A DNA stretch of 64,000 nt from contig NZ_SUNB01000009.1 in assembly GCF_007570825.1 (NCBI RefSeq), positions 1 to 64,000 of the forward strand, written 5' to 3'. Source of the stretch: Pleionea sediminis (GTDB lineage Bacteria; Pseudomonadota; Gammaproteobacteria; Enterobacterales; Kangiellaceae). The notes below the pieces were generated by a model. That model saw only the letters and a list, made by a program, of their open reading frames with translations, searched no databases and was not told the origin of the DNA. This document shows, piece after piece, positions 27,445 through 36,383 of this stretch (position 1 is the first letter of the stretch; each line of letters begins with the position of its first letter). The position numbers and the translations under genes were made by a program.

Positions 27445-29037
27445 TCACAAGTCAATCACTAACGTATCACTAGAGGCTCGAGAGATACAGGGACACATTA
27501 GTTTGTCATTCTCTTTTTCATATTTGGATAAGACTTCATCATTGTGCTCAGGTTTTCCTTCGATTACTTTGACTTTGCATGAACCACAGATCCCAGTTTT
27601 GCAGCTGTAGGGTAGATCAATTCCTTCCGCCAAAATGGCTTCCAGCAGTGTAGTATCTGATGCCACTTCAATCGTTTTTTGTGTTCGATTTAATGTTAGT
27701 TTCACTGGCTTTGCGTTACTTTGTGCTACTGGAGAAAAGCGCTCAAAATGTAAAGACAAATCACTAGGTCGCTGAAGATTAATTTGCTTTTTTATTTCAC
27801 TGAGCAATCTTTCCGGTCCGCAGACATAAATGCGTGATTTTTTCGGCGCTTGTTGAATTAGCGACTCAATATTTAAACGTTGACCTTCCGACTTATCATA
27901 AATAGTGAGCTCATTATTGAACTCTAGTTTTAATCGCCAAGAAAAAGCCATTTCGGCTTCGTTATTTCCAAGGTAATGTAATTCAAATGGCCGTTTTTGG
28001 ATTTTTAGCTTTTGTGCCATAGGTTTTATGGCCGTAATGCCAATTCCACCCGCTATTAAAATGATCGGTGTTTTACCTTCCTCTAGGGCGAAGTTGTTCT
28101 TTGGGTAGTCACATTGTAATTCAACATCAATATGTAAGAGTCTATGGGCTGCACGAGAGCCTCCTTGGCCATTTTTCTCTTGTTTGACAGCAATCTCATA
28201 GATATCCCGTCGAGCGGGGTTTGAGCAGATGGAGTAGTGTCGATAAATTTCTGTACCGTCTTCTAGTCTTAATGGAATCTTAAGGTGAGAGCCCGCTTCA
28301 ACCGCAGGAAGAGAGCGTCCATCCGATGAGCGTAATTCAAAAGCTCGGATATCGGGTGTTAACTGTCGTACGCCAGTTACTTTAAGCTTTAAAGGGCCAG
28401 TTCCATAAAACGCGGCGTTAGTTTGTTCTGAGTGATTACTGGAGTCTGTTGTTAATTGTCGTTTCAGTTCGGCAATTTCATTTTGTAGTGGTTCTAATAA
28501 CTCTTCAACATGACGATCAGTAAAACGTGGTGTTATATGTTGCGGGCAATTCCAATCGAAAGCATCTATTTTAATAAGGAATACTCGCTCGACTTGAGCA
28601 CGATACTGACTGTCTTCAAACTGTGCGAGCAACTCCCAATCATCGTCGACCACAGTGACATGTCCCAATACTTTCAGTCGCGTTTTGTTCGGATAATCCA
28701 TCAAAATAAGAGAGACACGGTCGTTTGTTCGAAAATTTCCTGTACTAATGTACTGCCTATTTCCTGAAAAATCGGCAAAGCCAATAGTTTTTGCATCGAT
28801 GACTCGTAAAAATCCTTCGGGTCCGCCGCGGTGTTGAACATAAGGCCAGTTTGTTTCGCTAACGCTTGCCATATAGAAGCTGTCGCGAGCTTGAATAAAG
28901 TCAGCTTCGCGCTGACTGAGTAAAAAATTAACATCGTCTCCTTGCTCCATCGATGCGTAAGATTTGCGACTGTTTTGTTTTTCTTGCTCTTGCTTTACTT
29001 TGGATGTGAAAGCGATCTCTGCGTATTTGTGTCCCAC
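27445..29037 (-). CDS. PNPOx-like / FNR-type reductase / 2Fe-2S ferredoxin fusion oxidoreductase
   Basis: The protein has 530 residues; GTG 29037 is supported by GAGGAG 7 bp upstream. Three modules are visible. A pyridoxamine-phosphate-oxidase-like flavin-binding split barrel spans about 45-190 (VQHRGGPEGFLRVID, GNFRTNDRVSLILMDYPN). A ferredoxin-reductase-type FAD/NAD(P) unit spans about 228-430 (RHYSICSNP, LIAGGIGITAIKPM, YVCGPERLL). A plant-type [2Fe-2S] domain at the C terminus carries Cys 479, 484 and 487 (CKTGICGSC) and Cys 515 or 517. This layout transfers electrons from NAD(P)H through flavin to the cluster; the substrate of the barrel is unknown. It lies downstream of an AhpD-like gene in the same operon, divergent from a LysR gene, suggesting stress- or xenobiotic-responsive redox chemistry. 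Confidence 0.88.
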   Translation of the reverse strand: MGHKYAEIAFTSKVKQEQEKQNSRKSYASMEQGDDVNFLLSQREADFIQARDSFYMASVSETNWPYVQHRGGPEGFLRVIDAKTIGFADFSGNRQYISTGNFRTNDRVSLILMDYPNKTRLKVLGHVTVVDDDWELLAQFEDSQYRAQVERVFLIKIDAFDWNCPQHITPRFTDRHVEELLEPLQNEIAELKRQLTTDSSNHSEQTNAAFYGTGPLKLKVTGVRQLTPDIRAFELRSSDGRSLPAVEAGSHLKIPLRLEDGTEIYRHYSICSNPARRDIYEIAVKQEKNGQGGSRAAHRLLHIDVELQCDYPKNNFALEEGKTPIILIAGGIGITAIKPMAQKLKIQKRPFELHYLGNNEAEMAFSWRLKLEFNNELTIYDKSEGQRLNIESLIQQAPKKSRIYVCGPERLLSEIKKQINLQRPSDLSLHFERFSPVAQSNAKPVKLTLNRTQKTIEVASDTTLLEAILAEGIDLPYSCKTGICGSCKVKVIEGKPEHNDEVLSKYEKENDKLMCPCISRASSDTLVIDL

Positions 29038-29063
29038 GAGTGTCTCCTCTTACTGACTAAATT

Positions 29064-29085
29064 GGGTGCGACTAATATCGCACCC
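29064..29085 (-). promoter_or_regulatory. Intercistronic hairpin
   Basis: GGGTGCGA, loop CTAATA, TCGCACCC is a perfect 8-bp stem between the AhpD-like gene and the oxidoreductase gene. No T run follows on the minus strand, so it is more likely an mRNA-processing or stability element, or a weak attenuator, than a full terminator. Confidence 0.45.
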
Positions 29086-29092
29086 TTAGTGA

Positions 29093-29638
29093 TTAAGATG
29101 CTTTTTGAAGGCTTACTTTTGGAAAATCGATTTCAACTCGGCTAGCCTTTCCTAATATGTTAGTTAAAACATTCATTCCAACGTGGGTTATGATCTCGAC
29201 TATGTCCGATTCTGAGTAACCTGCCTTACGAGCTTCAAGGATTTCCGACGTTGTGACTTCACCATTATTTTCAGCTAATGACTTTGCAAACTTAACTGCA
29301 ACCGCAGCTTTCGCATCATGGCTTGAGCCTGCCCGATTCGCTTCTATTTCAGCTCCTGAAAGACCGGCCTTACTTCCTATTGCTGTATGGGCTGAAACGC
29401 AGTACTCACAAGCATTTTGCTCGGCCAACGCTAGGGCTATTCGTTCTTTCGTTGCGGTATCGAGACTTCCTTCGTTAGCAATAGAGTGTAGACCTAAAAA
29501 TGCCTTTAGTGCACTGGGCGAATTAGCAAATACTTTCAAAAAGTTTGGTAGCATGCCCAGTTGCCCAACAATCGCATCAAATAATTCTGATTGCTCTTGA
29601 GTGGCTGACTCTCTTTCTACGACGTTAATTCGGCTCAT
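29093..29638 (-). CDS. Carboxymuconolactone decarboxylase/AhpD-family protein
   Basis: The protein has 181 residues. ATG at 29638 (minus strand) is chosen because AGGAGAAACAAT precedes it; an upstream extension to 29695 lacks support. The peroxidase-type CMD motif is present: Cys 77, Cys 80 and His 84 in ACEYCVSAH, preceded by TKERIALALAEQN. AhpD-like enzymes are small cytosolic helical proteins that reduce peroxides through a CxxC pair. It is the first gene of the operon with the ferredoxin-type oxidoreductase and is divergent from a LysR regulator. Confidence 0.88.
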   Translation of the reverse strand: MSRINVVERESATQEQSELFDAIVGQLGMLPNFLKVFANSPSALKAFLGLHSIANEGSLDTATKERIALALAEQNACEYCVSAHTAIGSKAGLSGAEIEANRAGSSHDAKAAVAVKFAKSLAENNGEVTTSEILEARKAGYSESDIVEIITHVGMNVLTNILGKASRVEIDFPKVSLQKAS

Positions 29639-29713
29639 ATTGTTTCTCCTATTGGTTTCATAAAATAAAGTTTTTAATGCCTGTGTATTTGGCATGTGTG
29701 TATTCTGCCTAAT

Positions 29714-29730
29714 TTCTTTATGGTAAAGAA
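29714..29730. promoter_or_regulatory. Candidate LysR-type operator
   Basis: TTCTTTA-TGG-TAAAGAA is a perfect 7-bp inverted repeat midway between the divergent AhpD-like and LysR start codons. It fits the T-N11-A pattern of LysR-type binding sites and could control both directions. Confidence 0.55.
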
Positions 29731-29771
29731 TATGCTTAAATTGAAATTAATAATTGCGTATGGAGAAATAA

Positions 29772-30671
29772 ATGGACCAGTTTCATTTGATGACGGTTTT
29801 TGTCGCCGTCGCAGAAGAAGAGGGCTTTGCGGCAGCCGCGCGGCGTCTGGACTTGTCTCCTCCGGCTGTGACTCGAGGTGTATCCGCATTGGAGCAACGC
29901 CTTGGGGTAAAGCTTTTCACTCGTACAACAAGGTACGTAAGAGTTACTGAAGCTGGCCAACGTTACTTAGAGGATTCGAAGAAAATATTAGCGGATCTCG
30001 AGATGGCGAATGAGGCCGCCGCCGGTATCAATGCCGCGCCTAGTGGGAGGATTGTTATAACGGCTCCAGTGCTTTTTGGACAAATATATGTAATGCCTAT
30101 TGTTGCTGAATACCTTAATCGTTACGTAGACACACAGGTTGATGCATTGTTTGTCGACCGAGTCGTTAATTTGATCGATGAAGGGGTCGATGTAGGTATT
30201 CGAATAGGCGCTTTACCCGACTCCAGTATGCGCGCAATCCGTGTCGGCCAAGTTCGTATGGTGGCCTGTGCTTCACCTGAATACATTAATGCTTATGGAA
30301 TTGTTCAATCCCCAGAAGAGCTCTCCAAGCACTCTATTATTGCGTCGGTAGCTGGAAATCGGGCGATAAGTTGGAAATTTGAGAATGAGTCATCGACTCG
30401 TTTAAAGCCCATTGAACAACGGTTAACCGTTTCGTCAAACCAGTCAGCGATTGAAGCTGCGGTCCGTGGACTAGGAATTACACGGTTATTGTCGTACCAA
30501 ATTGCTCCCTATCTTGAAACTAATGAGTTAAAAATATTACTCGAAAACTATGAACCAAAGCCTTTGCCGGTACATATTATTCATCGTGAGGGTAGGTTTG
30601 CCTCAAAAAAAGTGCGCGCATTTATTGATATGGCCGCGGATGCTTTACGATCGAATAAAAACTTAAATTGA
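29772..30671 (+). CDS. LysR-family transcriptional regulator
   Basis: The protein has 299 residues. A winged helix-turn-helix covers about 1-60 (FAAAARRLDLSPPAVTRGVSALEQRLGVKLF) and is followed by the linker and a periplasmic-binding-protein-like effector domain (about 88-290; SGRIVITAPVLFGQIYVMP). It is closest by eye to the subgroup with EGVDVGIRIG motifs that controls neighbouring oxidoreductases. It is divergent from the AhpD-like/oxidoreductase operon with a palindromic candidate operator between them, so it probably regulates that operon and itself. The effector is unknown. Confidence 0.9.
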   Translation: MDQFHLMTVFVAVAEEEGFAAAARRLDLSPPAVTRGVSALEQRLGVKLFTRTTRYVRVTEAGQRYLEDSKKILADLEMANEAAAGINAAPSGRIVITAPVLFGQIYVMPIVAEYLNRYVDTQVDALFVDRVVNLIDEGVDVGIRIGALPDSSMRAIRVGQVRMVACASPEYINAYGIVQSPEELSKHSIIASVAGNRAISWKFENESSTRLKPIEQRLTVSSNQSAIEAAVRGLGITRLLSYQIAPYLETNELKILLENYEPKPLPVHIIHREGRFASKKVRAFIDMAADALRSNKNLN

Positions 30672-30755
30672 TGGGGCGCGAAACTTTAACGTCTTAAAAG
30701 TAGATACTTTTATTCTTTATTTATTTTATCTTCGATAAGGTCTGCACATAGATAA

Positions 30756-31786
30756 GGGGTCAGGTCATTGGATAATTAATATAGCTATTATATATTTAAA
30801 ACATGCCCAGACCTGACCGAATAGAATACGAAGATGCGATTTATCATGTGATGAATCGTGGCCGTGGTCGTCAGATAATCTTTCATGATGAGGATTACTA
30901 TCAGGCCTTTGAAACGCACCTTTCTGAAGCAAATAAACGTATTGACGTACATATTCATGCTTACTGTCTAATGGGCAATCATTACCACTTACTTCTGCAA
31001 ACCCCGAGAGCCAACCTTGCTCGTGTCATGCGTCATATCAATGGCGTATACACACAGCGTTATAATCGTCTTTAAAAAACGGATGGCGCTCTCTTTAGGG
31101 GGCGCTACAAATCACTCCAGGTGGAAGATGATATCTATGCACTTTATGTCAGTCGTTATATACATCGTAACCCTATCGACATGAAGCGCCTTTGGTTACT
31201 CGATTAGAAGAGTATCGGCATTCAAGTTATCCCGCTTATATCAACAAGTCGAAAGCACCGGAATGGTAATCGAGAGACTTCCTGTATGGATTGGAAGGCT
31301 CTGCGAAACGATATTCTGGAATGCGCCAGTTTGTTGAGGTAGGTGTCGATGAGAACACGGCTAAACTGTACAGTAAGAAGAAATGGTCTATGGTGTACGG
31401 TAGCGAAGACTTTCGACAATGGGTGGCTGATGAAAAGCTGAAACAAAAATCGGTAACGAAAAAAGCTTCCATCGTGAGTAATCGACCATCAATCGAACAG
31501 GTAATAGGCGTTGTCTGTGACTACTATAAAATAAGCTATGGTGATGTTATTGCTGTTCGTAAGGGTAGAGGCGTTAAGAATCGTCCTAGAAATGTTGCCA
31601 TTTATTTTTGTCAGGAAGTCGCTGACAAGACATTAAGTGAGATAGCTCAAGTGTTCGGCTTTACTCATCCTAATTCAGTAAGTTACGTAACGAGCAAGTT
31701 AAGAAAGCAAGTGATAACCGACACAAAAATGCAGAAGGATATCGATGAAATAAGTCGATTAATTATTGAAACCGTGACCTGACCCC
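30756..31786 (+). mobile_element. RAYT element, copy 2 (degenerate)
   Basis: The element is 1031 bp. The ends GGGGTCAGGTCA (30756-30767) and TGACCTGACCCC (31775-31786) are perfect inverted repeats matching copy 1. It is nearly identical to copy 1 over its length but keeps the 55 bp that copy 1 has lost. Its right end abuts an ORF that lacks a 5' end. Confidence 0.8.
30803..31782 (+). pseudogene. REP-associated tyrosine transposase, multiply disrupted (copy 2)
   Basis: The intact N-terminal 90 residues hold the HUH motif MGNHYHLLL and the catalytic-region NGVYTQRYNR. A TAA at 31073 (in place of AAA) then stops the frame, a 1-bp deletion shifts it near 31188, and a second TAA at 31267 precedes SRDFLYGLEG. 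From 31291 the C-terminal part is open to 31782 and contains a DnaA-like helix-turn-helix (LSEIAQVFGFTHPNSVSYVT). The TAA before SRDFLYG is shared with copy 1. Confidence 0.8.
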
Positions 31787-32164
31787 TATGCTTTTAATCA
31801 AGGTATTATATCGAGTTTTTGGAAGAGTGAAAGTGTTCCTGAAATGTATAAAAAATATTCTAAAGGGTGCAGTGATTATCCCGGTGATCAAAAGATAACA
31901 TGTAAAGGAATCAAGTATGCAACTATTGTGTTGAAAAATGCAAAATACGATCTTAACTATACTTGGAGAGTCCTTAAAGATAATCCAGATCCAAAACCAG
32001 ATGAATGGATTTGTTTTGAGTATGGAACTAACTATTTTCCGAATAAATCATGGGAAACTATAAAAGGATACGCTTTAAGTAATAAAACTGTAGAAGGTAA
32101 GGAACCAAAAGATAATGCCCCTTCAGAAAGAATGGACTGTCCGTCAGTTACTCAGAAACCTTAA
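31787..32164 (+). pseudogene. 3' part of a gene truncated by the RAYT element
   Basis: The frame is open from the RAYT right end (FNQGIISSFWKSESVPEM...) through ATG 31844 to 32164, about 125 residues. No start with Shine-Dalgarno and no signal peptide is found, and the codons upstream of ATG 31844 look coding. The visible part has four Cys (GCSDY, TCKGI, WICFEYG, DCPSV), so the ancestor was probably exported. No matching 5' part is found on the left of the RAYT copy. It precedes another exported-protein gene by 20 bp. Confidence 0.5.
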
Positions 32165-32184
32165 ATTTCTTTAGGAAAGAATAA

Positions 32185-33201
32185 ATGTTAAAAATCATAT
32201 TAGGTCTTTTTTTTACTGTTACTACATTACAGAGTGTATCTAAAAGTAAGTACGAAAATTATATATTTCAGCCAAATTATTCTAATGTGATAAATGAGTT
32301 TAATAAACCTGATGCGTTAAGTAAGTTTGTTTACCCTTGGTATGAGTTTCGCTCTATTTCTTATTTAAGTACTAATAAAAATGAATTTGTATTATTCGGA
32401 GTAGATGTGGCTGATGAATCAGTAAACGAATTGATGAAGTTAAGAAAGGACTCTAAAAAGAACCTGAGAGTTAATTACTTTGATTCTGGAGGAGATGCAT
32501 TTGTTATAAATTCTTCTGATGGTATTCGTATAGAGTTTGGCCCTAGTTTTTCTGGTGACCTTATTTCGACCGGGCACAAAGCGCACGATTACTTCGGTTG
32601 CATTGAATCAAAGCCAATTTTTGAAGCCAGTATGATAAAAGATAATGGAAGTTCTGTTTGGGTGATTACAGGAATGGGAAATAATCTTCCATATGCAGGA
32701 GTTATTGAGAATATAAAGGTATCTGTTTACGATGGGCAAACTACCGAAAAATATTTTGAGTATTATGCGATGATTGCTTCCTACATTGATGAGCCTTGGA
32801 GGGATTTTGATTACGTACTAGGAGAAACTAGAAATCGTAATTCACCTTTATTTAATGAATCGTTTCGTGGTAAGAAGCTGTTTTCTAAAGTTTTTATTGA
32901 TGACTTTAATAAAGATGATAGGTTAGATGTGATAATTTGGCATCGTCAGTATCATTCGACCTTAGTGTCAGATAAAGATCGAAAAGGGTTTATATTTGAA
33001 AAGGAATGGTATACGCATTACGAAGAGAAAGATAATAGTTTTGTTAAAAAGGAAATGACTGTAGAAGCAGGCACTAAATTATTAGAAAGTGTGAATTTAA
33101 CTTGGAAAGATGGGTTTCCAAAAGGCAATAGTCTATGTGACGGTAGAGAGGCAACAGTGCCTATGATGCCTTTGGTTATTGACCCTAGATTTGCATATTA
33201 A
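32185..33201 (+). CDS. Exported protein of unknown function
   Basis: The protein has 338 residues and starts at ATG 32185 with AGGAAAG 8 bp upstream. A hydrophobic N terminus (MLKIILGLFFTVTTLQSV) is a probable signal peptide. A stretch near 245-260 (VFIDDFNKDDRLDVIIW) looks like an FG-GAP/calcium-loop element. The remaining sequence is beta-rich without catalytic motifs. It follows the truncated ORF closely, so the two may once have been an operon. No family was recognised. Confidence 0.65.
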   Translation: MLKIILGLFFTVTTLQSVSKSKYENYIFQPNYSNVINEFNKPDALSKFVYPWYEFRSISYLSTNKNEFVLFGVDVADESVNELMKLRKDSKKNLRVNYFDSGGDAFVINSSDGIRIEFGPSFSGDLISTGHKAHDYFGCIESKPIFEASMIKDNGSSVWVITGMGNNLPYAGVIENIKVSVYDGQTTEKYFEYYAMIASYIDEPWRDFDYVLGETRNRNSPLFNESFRGKKLFSKVFIDDFNKDDRLDVIIWHRQYHSTLVSDKDRKGFIFEKEWYTHYEEKDNSFVKKEMTVEAGTKLLESVNLTWKDGFPKGNSLCDGREATVPMMPLVIDPRFAY

Positions 33202-33409
33202 GTATTTCACTCAACTGAGAAGTTGGTTTTTAGTCTTTGGATTATCGGCATTGAACTAAATTTGACAAATAACTTAAGATTCTGACTTATAGTTAAATGG
33301 ATATCCTATTTTTTCGCAGGGTGTATCTCTGAGTTTGATATTAGTGGTTTTGTAGAAAAGACTGGTTTACACGCTATAACGATTTAAAAAGTAAGTGGAG
33401 CGAAGCTTA

Positions 33410-33940
33410 ATGACAGCAAAAAATAGACAATATAAACAGCCAAGAGAATCTAGGCTTATTGCTGGCGTACTAGTGCTGATATTTGGTATTGGTATCTTCT
33501 TTTTCTCTTGTTTGGTTGCTCTTGAGTCGTTTAGTCAAAGCCCGATTGTAATTACTTTATTCCTCGGTTTAGGTCTTATAATGATCGTAGCGGGTCTTTG
33601 CTTCTCGGCTTGTATACCGGAATTGGAAATTGACCAAAAAAGAAAAGTTCTAATAATAGCGACATCTTGTATACTTTTTAAAAAGAAAAAGTTTGTGCCA
33701 TTTTCTAAATTAAAAGAAGTCGGAATTAAAGAGCTATATCATGCGGGTGACCGGTCTGATGAAACGGGTTCCTCGTACTATGTTGAGATTCGAAGCCATT
33801 CAAATATAGAGGTTCCTGGAACTAAAGGTCGGAGTATAGATGACGCGTCGCGAACTGCAGGCGATATTGCAGATCAACTAGGAGTTAGTTTTAATCCAAA
33901 AATACGAGATGTCTTTACCGGAAGTATAAAAATTAGTTAG
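33410..33940 (+). CDS. Membrane protein with two helices and a PH-like cytosolic domain
   Basis: About 176 residues. ATG 33410 is preferred; GTG 33395 overlaps the GGAG that probably serves as ribosome-binding site. Two transmembrane helices (about 20-45 and 52-75) are followed by a roughly 100-residue soluble domain that begins PELEIDQKRKVLIIATS and continues with beta-strands. This resembles bacterial PH-type domains behind paired helices. Function is unknown. No operon partner is evident. Confidence 0.65.
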   Translation: MTAKNRQYKQPRESRLIAGVLVLIFGIGIFFFSCLVALESFSQSPIVITLFLGLGLIMIVAGLCFSACIPELEIDQKRKVLIIATSCILFKKKKFVPFSKLKEVGIKELYHAGDRSDETGSSYYVEIRSHSNIEVPGTKGRSIDDASRTAGDIADQLGVSFNPKIRDVFTGSIKIS

Positions 33941-34114
33941 TTGATCAATTCAATACCAAATTCGGCCCATATGAAAAGACAGAAGGGGGCGGGATTCTAG
34001 ACGAAAGATTACTGATTTATTAGCTTTGTCTTATGCCGAGATAAGAGCGAATTAAATACAAGAATAAAATTCTAAAACGTCTATGTTTTTATTAAAGGGT
34101 TTAGCTGTATTTTG

Positions 34115-34422
34115 TTATTTAGACTTATCCATCAAAGACCAATTTTTATCACTTTTAATTAACTTCGGGATTGCTCTTGTTATATGTATTCGGGTGAAGA
34201 GCAAGCTCAGCCCTGTATTTTCTGTTTGGTTACGGTCATTCCAGAAAAAGCGATGAATAATATTGATAATAAGATATTCAGCAACGAGTAATCCTCCGGG
34301 CATGAACAAAATCGATGGCGGTGGTCGCCCCCCCTCACTAGTCCACTGCGCTTTTCATACTCGGCGACGCGGTACATTAAAATAGCAGAGCAGATGGTAA
34401 TAAAGAGTAAACTGTAGTTCAT
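34115..34422 (-). pseudogene. Small membrane protein, probably frameshifted in a G run
   Basis: The minus-strand frame from 34422 encodes MNYSLLFITICSAILMYRVA and a charged stretch. At the G7 run near 34329 the +1 frame continues as SILFMPGGLLVAEYLIINI, a better second membrane helix, and stays open to 34115. The frame without shift instead gives RHRFCSCPEDYS and a different hydrophobic end at 34207. Either a real frameshift or a sequencing error in the homopolymer would explain this. It is also possible that only the 71-residue form is made. Confidence 0.35.
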
Positions 34423-34525
34423 TTCTTTTACTCATTTTATTTGGGTTTAAACGCTGAGTTGTGATTCCATGCGAAAGACTTGTAAAATATCAGGAAAATT
34501 ACTACATATATTAGACGAACGCTTG

Positions 34526-35443
34526 ATGAAATACGTATTAAAGATAATTCTGCTTTTACTCGGAGTGGCTACTTGTAAGGCAAGCATTATTGATGAGGTC
34601 ATCAGCTTAGCTAAAAAGCATTCCTATAAGTCTGATAGCATAAACTGGGAGCAGGCAAAACAGACGATAACGCAAAGGTGCGCTAATAAAGAAGTCAATA
34701 CTCAATGTGTGCTTAACAACTTATTGACAGTTATTAATGATCAACACAGCTTTATTGCAACTTCTTCTAAAAACTCAAGTTGCGAGATAGGCGACTCATT
34801 TCAACCGAATGGTTGGCTGGAGCAGAAAATTGCGTATATTGAAATTCCATCCTTAATGTGCGGAGACCCTGTAAAGCAGAATCTCTATATTCGAACGCAC
34901 TTAAAGCTAATTGCTGAGCTTGACTCACAAGAGCCTGAATATTGGGTGATTGATTTAAGAGGTAATCGAGGTGGTCATATGTGGCCAATGTTATCGGTGG
35001 CAAGTGTCTTCTTAAATACACAAACAGCTGGATATGCAATTAAGAATAATCAAAAGATGTTTGGTTGGTGGGCGAAGGAAGGTGAAGTGGGAGTTTATCA
35101 AAATACACATGCCGGGCAATTTACTGCTATTGATATTAAAAAGCCGGTTGTCGTCTTAATTAACAAGGAGACAGGCAGCGCGGCTGAAGCCACCGCTATT
35201 TCGTTTATCGGAAGAGAACAAACCTTAATCGCTGGTAAGCAGTCGAAAGGTCTAGCAACAATGAATCAGCCATTCAACTTGAGTGATGGTAGTCGCTTAA
35301 TGCTTGCAACCGCCTATTTTGCAAGTCGAAATCTGGATACATTCCCAGATGGAGTAACCCCTGATATTTCAGTAGAAATCAATGACCAAAAAGAAGTTAT
35401 TAATTTTGCAAAGTCGGCTTGGGAGAATGTATTTAGTAAGTAG
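34526..35443 (+). CDS. Exported S41-family (tail-specific type) peptidase
   Basis: About 305 residues. ATG 34526 is chosen because it begins a signal peptide (MKYVLKIILLLLGVATCKA); an in-frame ATG at 34469 adds an unlikely leader. The S41 core is present: YWVIDLRGNRGGHMWPM, the nucleophile Ser 218 in TGSAAEAT, AGKQSKGLAT and a C-terminal FPDGVTPDI. The usual PDZ domain is absent and the protein is short for a tail-specific protease, as in the compact exported members of the family. It probably cleaves periplasmic or extracellular peptides; the substrate is unknown. Confidence 0.82.
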   Translation: MKYVLKIILLLLGVATCKASIIDEVISLAKKHSYKSDSINWEQAKQTITQRCANKEVNTQCVLNNLLTVINDQHSFIATSSKNSSCEIGDSFQPNGWLEQKIAYIEIPSLMCGDPVKQNLYIRTHLKLIAELDSQEPEYWVIDLRGNRGGHMWPMLSVASVFLNTQTAGYAIKNNQKMFGWWAKEGEVGVYQNTHAGQFTAIDIKKPVVVLINKETGSAAEATAISFIGREQTLIAGKQSKGLATMNQPFNLSDGSRLMLATAYFASRNLDTFPDGVTPDISVEINDQKEVINFAKSAWENVFSK

Positions 35444-35639
35444 TATCGATATAACTCGGTGTATGTACCACGAATAAGTAAAAATGTATGAATAAAATTT
35501 TGATTCGAACGTTAGTGAAGGGGCAGGTAGATTTATTTCAGTATAAGTTTTTTTAAGCTTTATTTGCACTTCGACGTCAATTTATACAATATGAGACGGC
35601 TTTCTATCTCGTTATCAAGCGTTTCAAGGCTCGTTCTAT

Positions 35640-35870
35640 ATTATTTTTATGGCGAACACTATTGCCGAAACATTTTTCAAATACATAAAGAATTCAATAA
35701 TAGATTTGACGTTGTCTTTTATGCTTATTGCTTGATGTGTAATCACTATCAAATACTGCATCGAATTGTGTGAGCTATCCGACGAATTAAAATAAAGAAC
35801 TGATAAAAGCTGACACTAAGTTACTGCTTGATATCAGAGCGATTAGTTGTTTAATCGTTGAATGCACAAA
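35640..35870 (+). pseudogene. Old RAYT remnant
   Basis: An ORF encodes NRFDVVFYAYCLMCNHYQIL, a decayed version of the RAYT HUH region (RIDVHIHAYCLMGNHYHLLL in the younger copies). About 70 bp further on, GATATCAGAGCGATTAG..TTTAATCGTTGAA parallels the end of the RAYT gene. The central and C-terminal parts are deleted. Confidence 0.5.
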
Positions 35871-35918
35871 AATGATGAGTCGAGAGCGCATCAAACGCTC
35901 CCGACTTGCCTTGATTGC

Positions 35919-36383
35919 TTAGTTAGCAGGAGCTTCTAAGTCGTGTGTTGTTGGGCAGTATCGATCAACAATGCTTACAAGCATATTTGCGCCATTTCCG
36001 ATACGCTTTTTACGATCTGAACCGCAAGCACCTGAATCAAACAAAACATATTCTTGTTTATCTAGTGTTGCAGAAATCTCTGTTACAGGAGCATCACAAA
36101 GATAGTTTGGTGTTTCTAAAACAATCTCTCTTGATAACATGTTTAATGCAAACCGAATATCTTCGCCTTTATTGTGGCTGTAGTAAGCAATGCTGTCATA
36201 TGGATATCCATAGAAATAACCGGTTTTAATGACTTCAACATAGTTGTCATAAACATTACATGTTTCAGAAGTTGGCTCGACAGAAAAACCCGATGAACTT
36301 GTTTTGGTAATTAATGCATCAGCGTATAAACTACTGCTCAATAAAGAGAAAGTTAATACTGCTACGCTTTTTAAGGAATGCAT
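35919..36383 (-). CDS. Small exported Cys-containing protein
   Basis: The protein has 154 residues with a clear signal peptide (MHSLKSVAVLTFSLLSSSLYA). The mature part has four Cys (ETCNVY, YLCDAP, GACGSD, RYCPTT), enough for two periplasmic disulfides, and a beta-rich pattern. No known family was recognised. It is monocistronic, with a mobile-element remnant downstream and 500 bp of AT-rich spacer upstream. Confidence 0.7.
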   Translation of the reverse strand: MHSLKSVAVLTFSLLSSSLYADALITKTSSSGFSVEPTSETCNVYDNYVEVIKTGYFYGYPYDSIAYYSHNKGEDIRFALNMLSREIVLETPNYLCDAPVTEISATLDKQEYVLFDSGACGSDRKKRIGNGANMLVSIVDRYCPTTHDLEAPAN

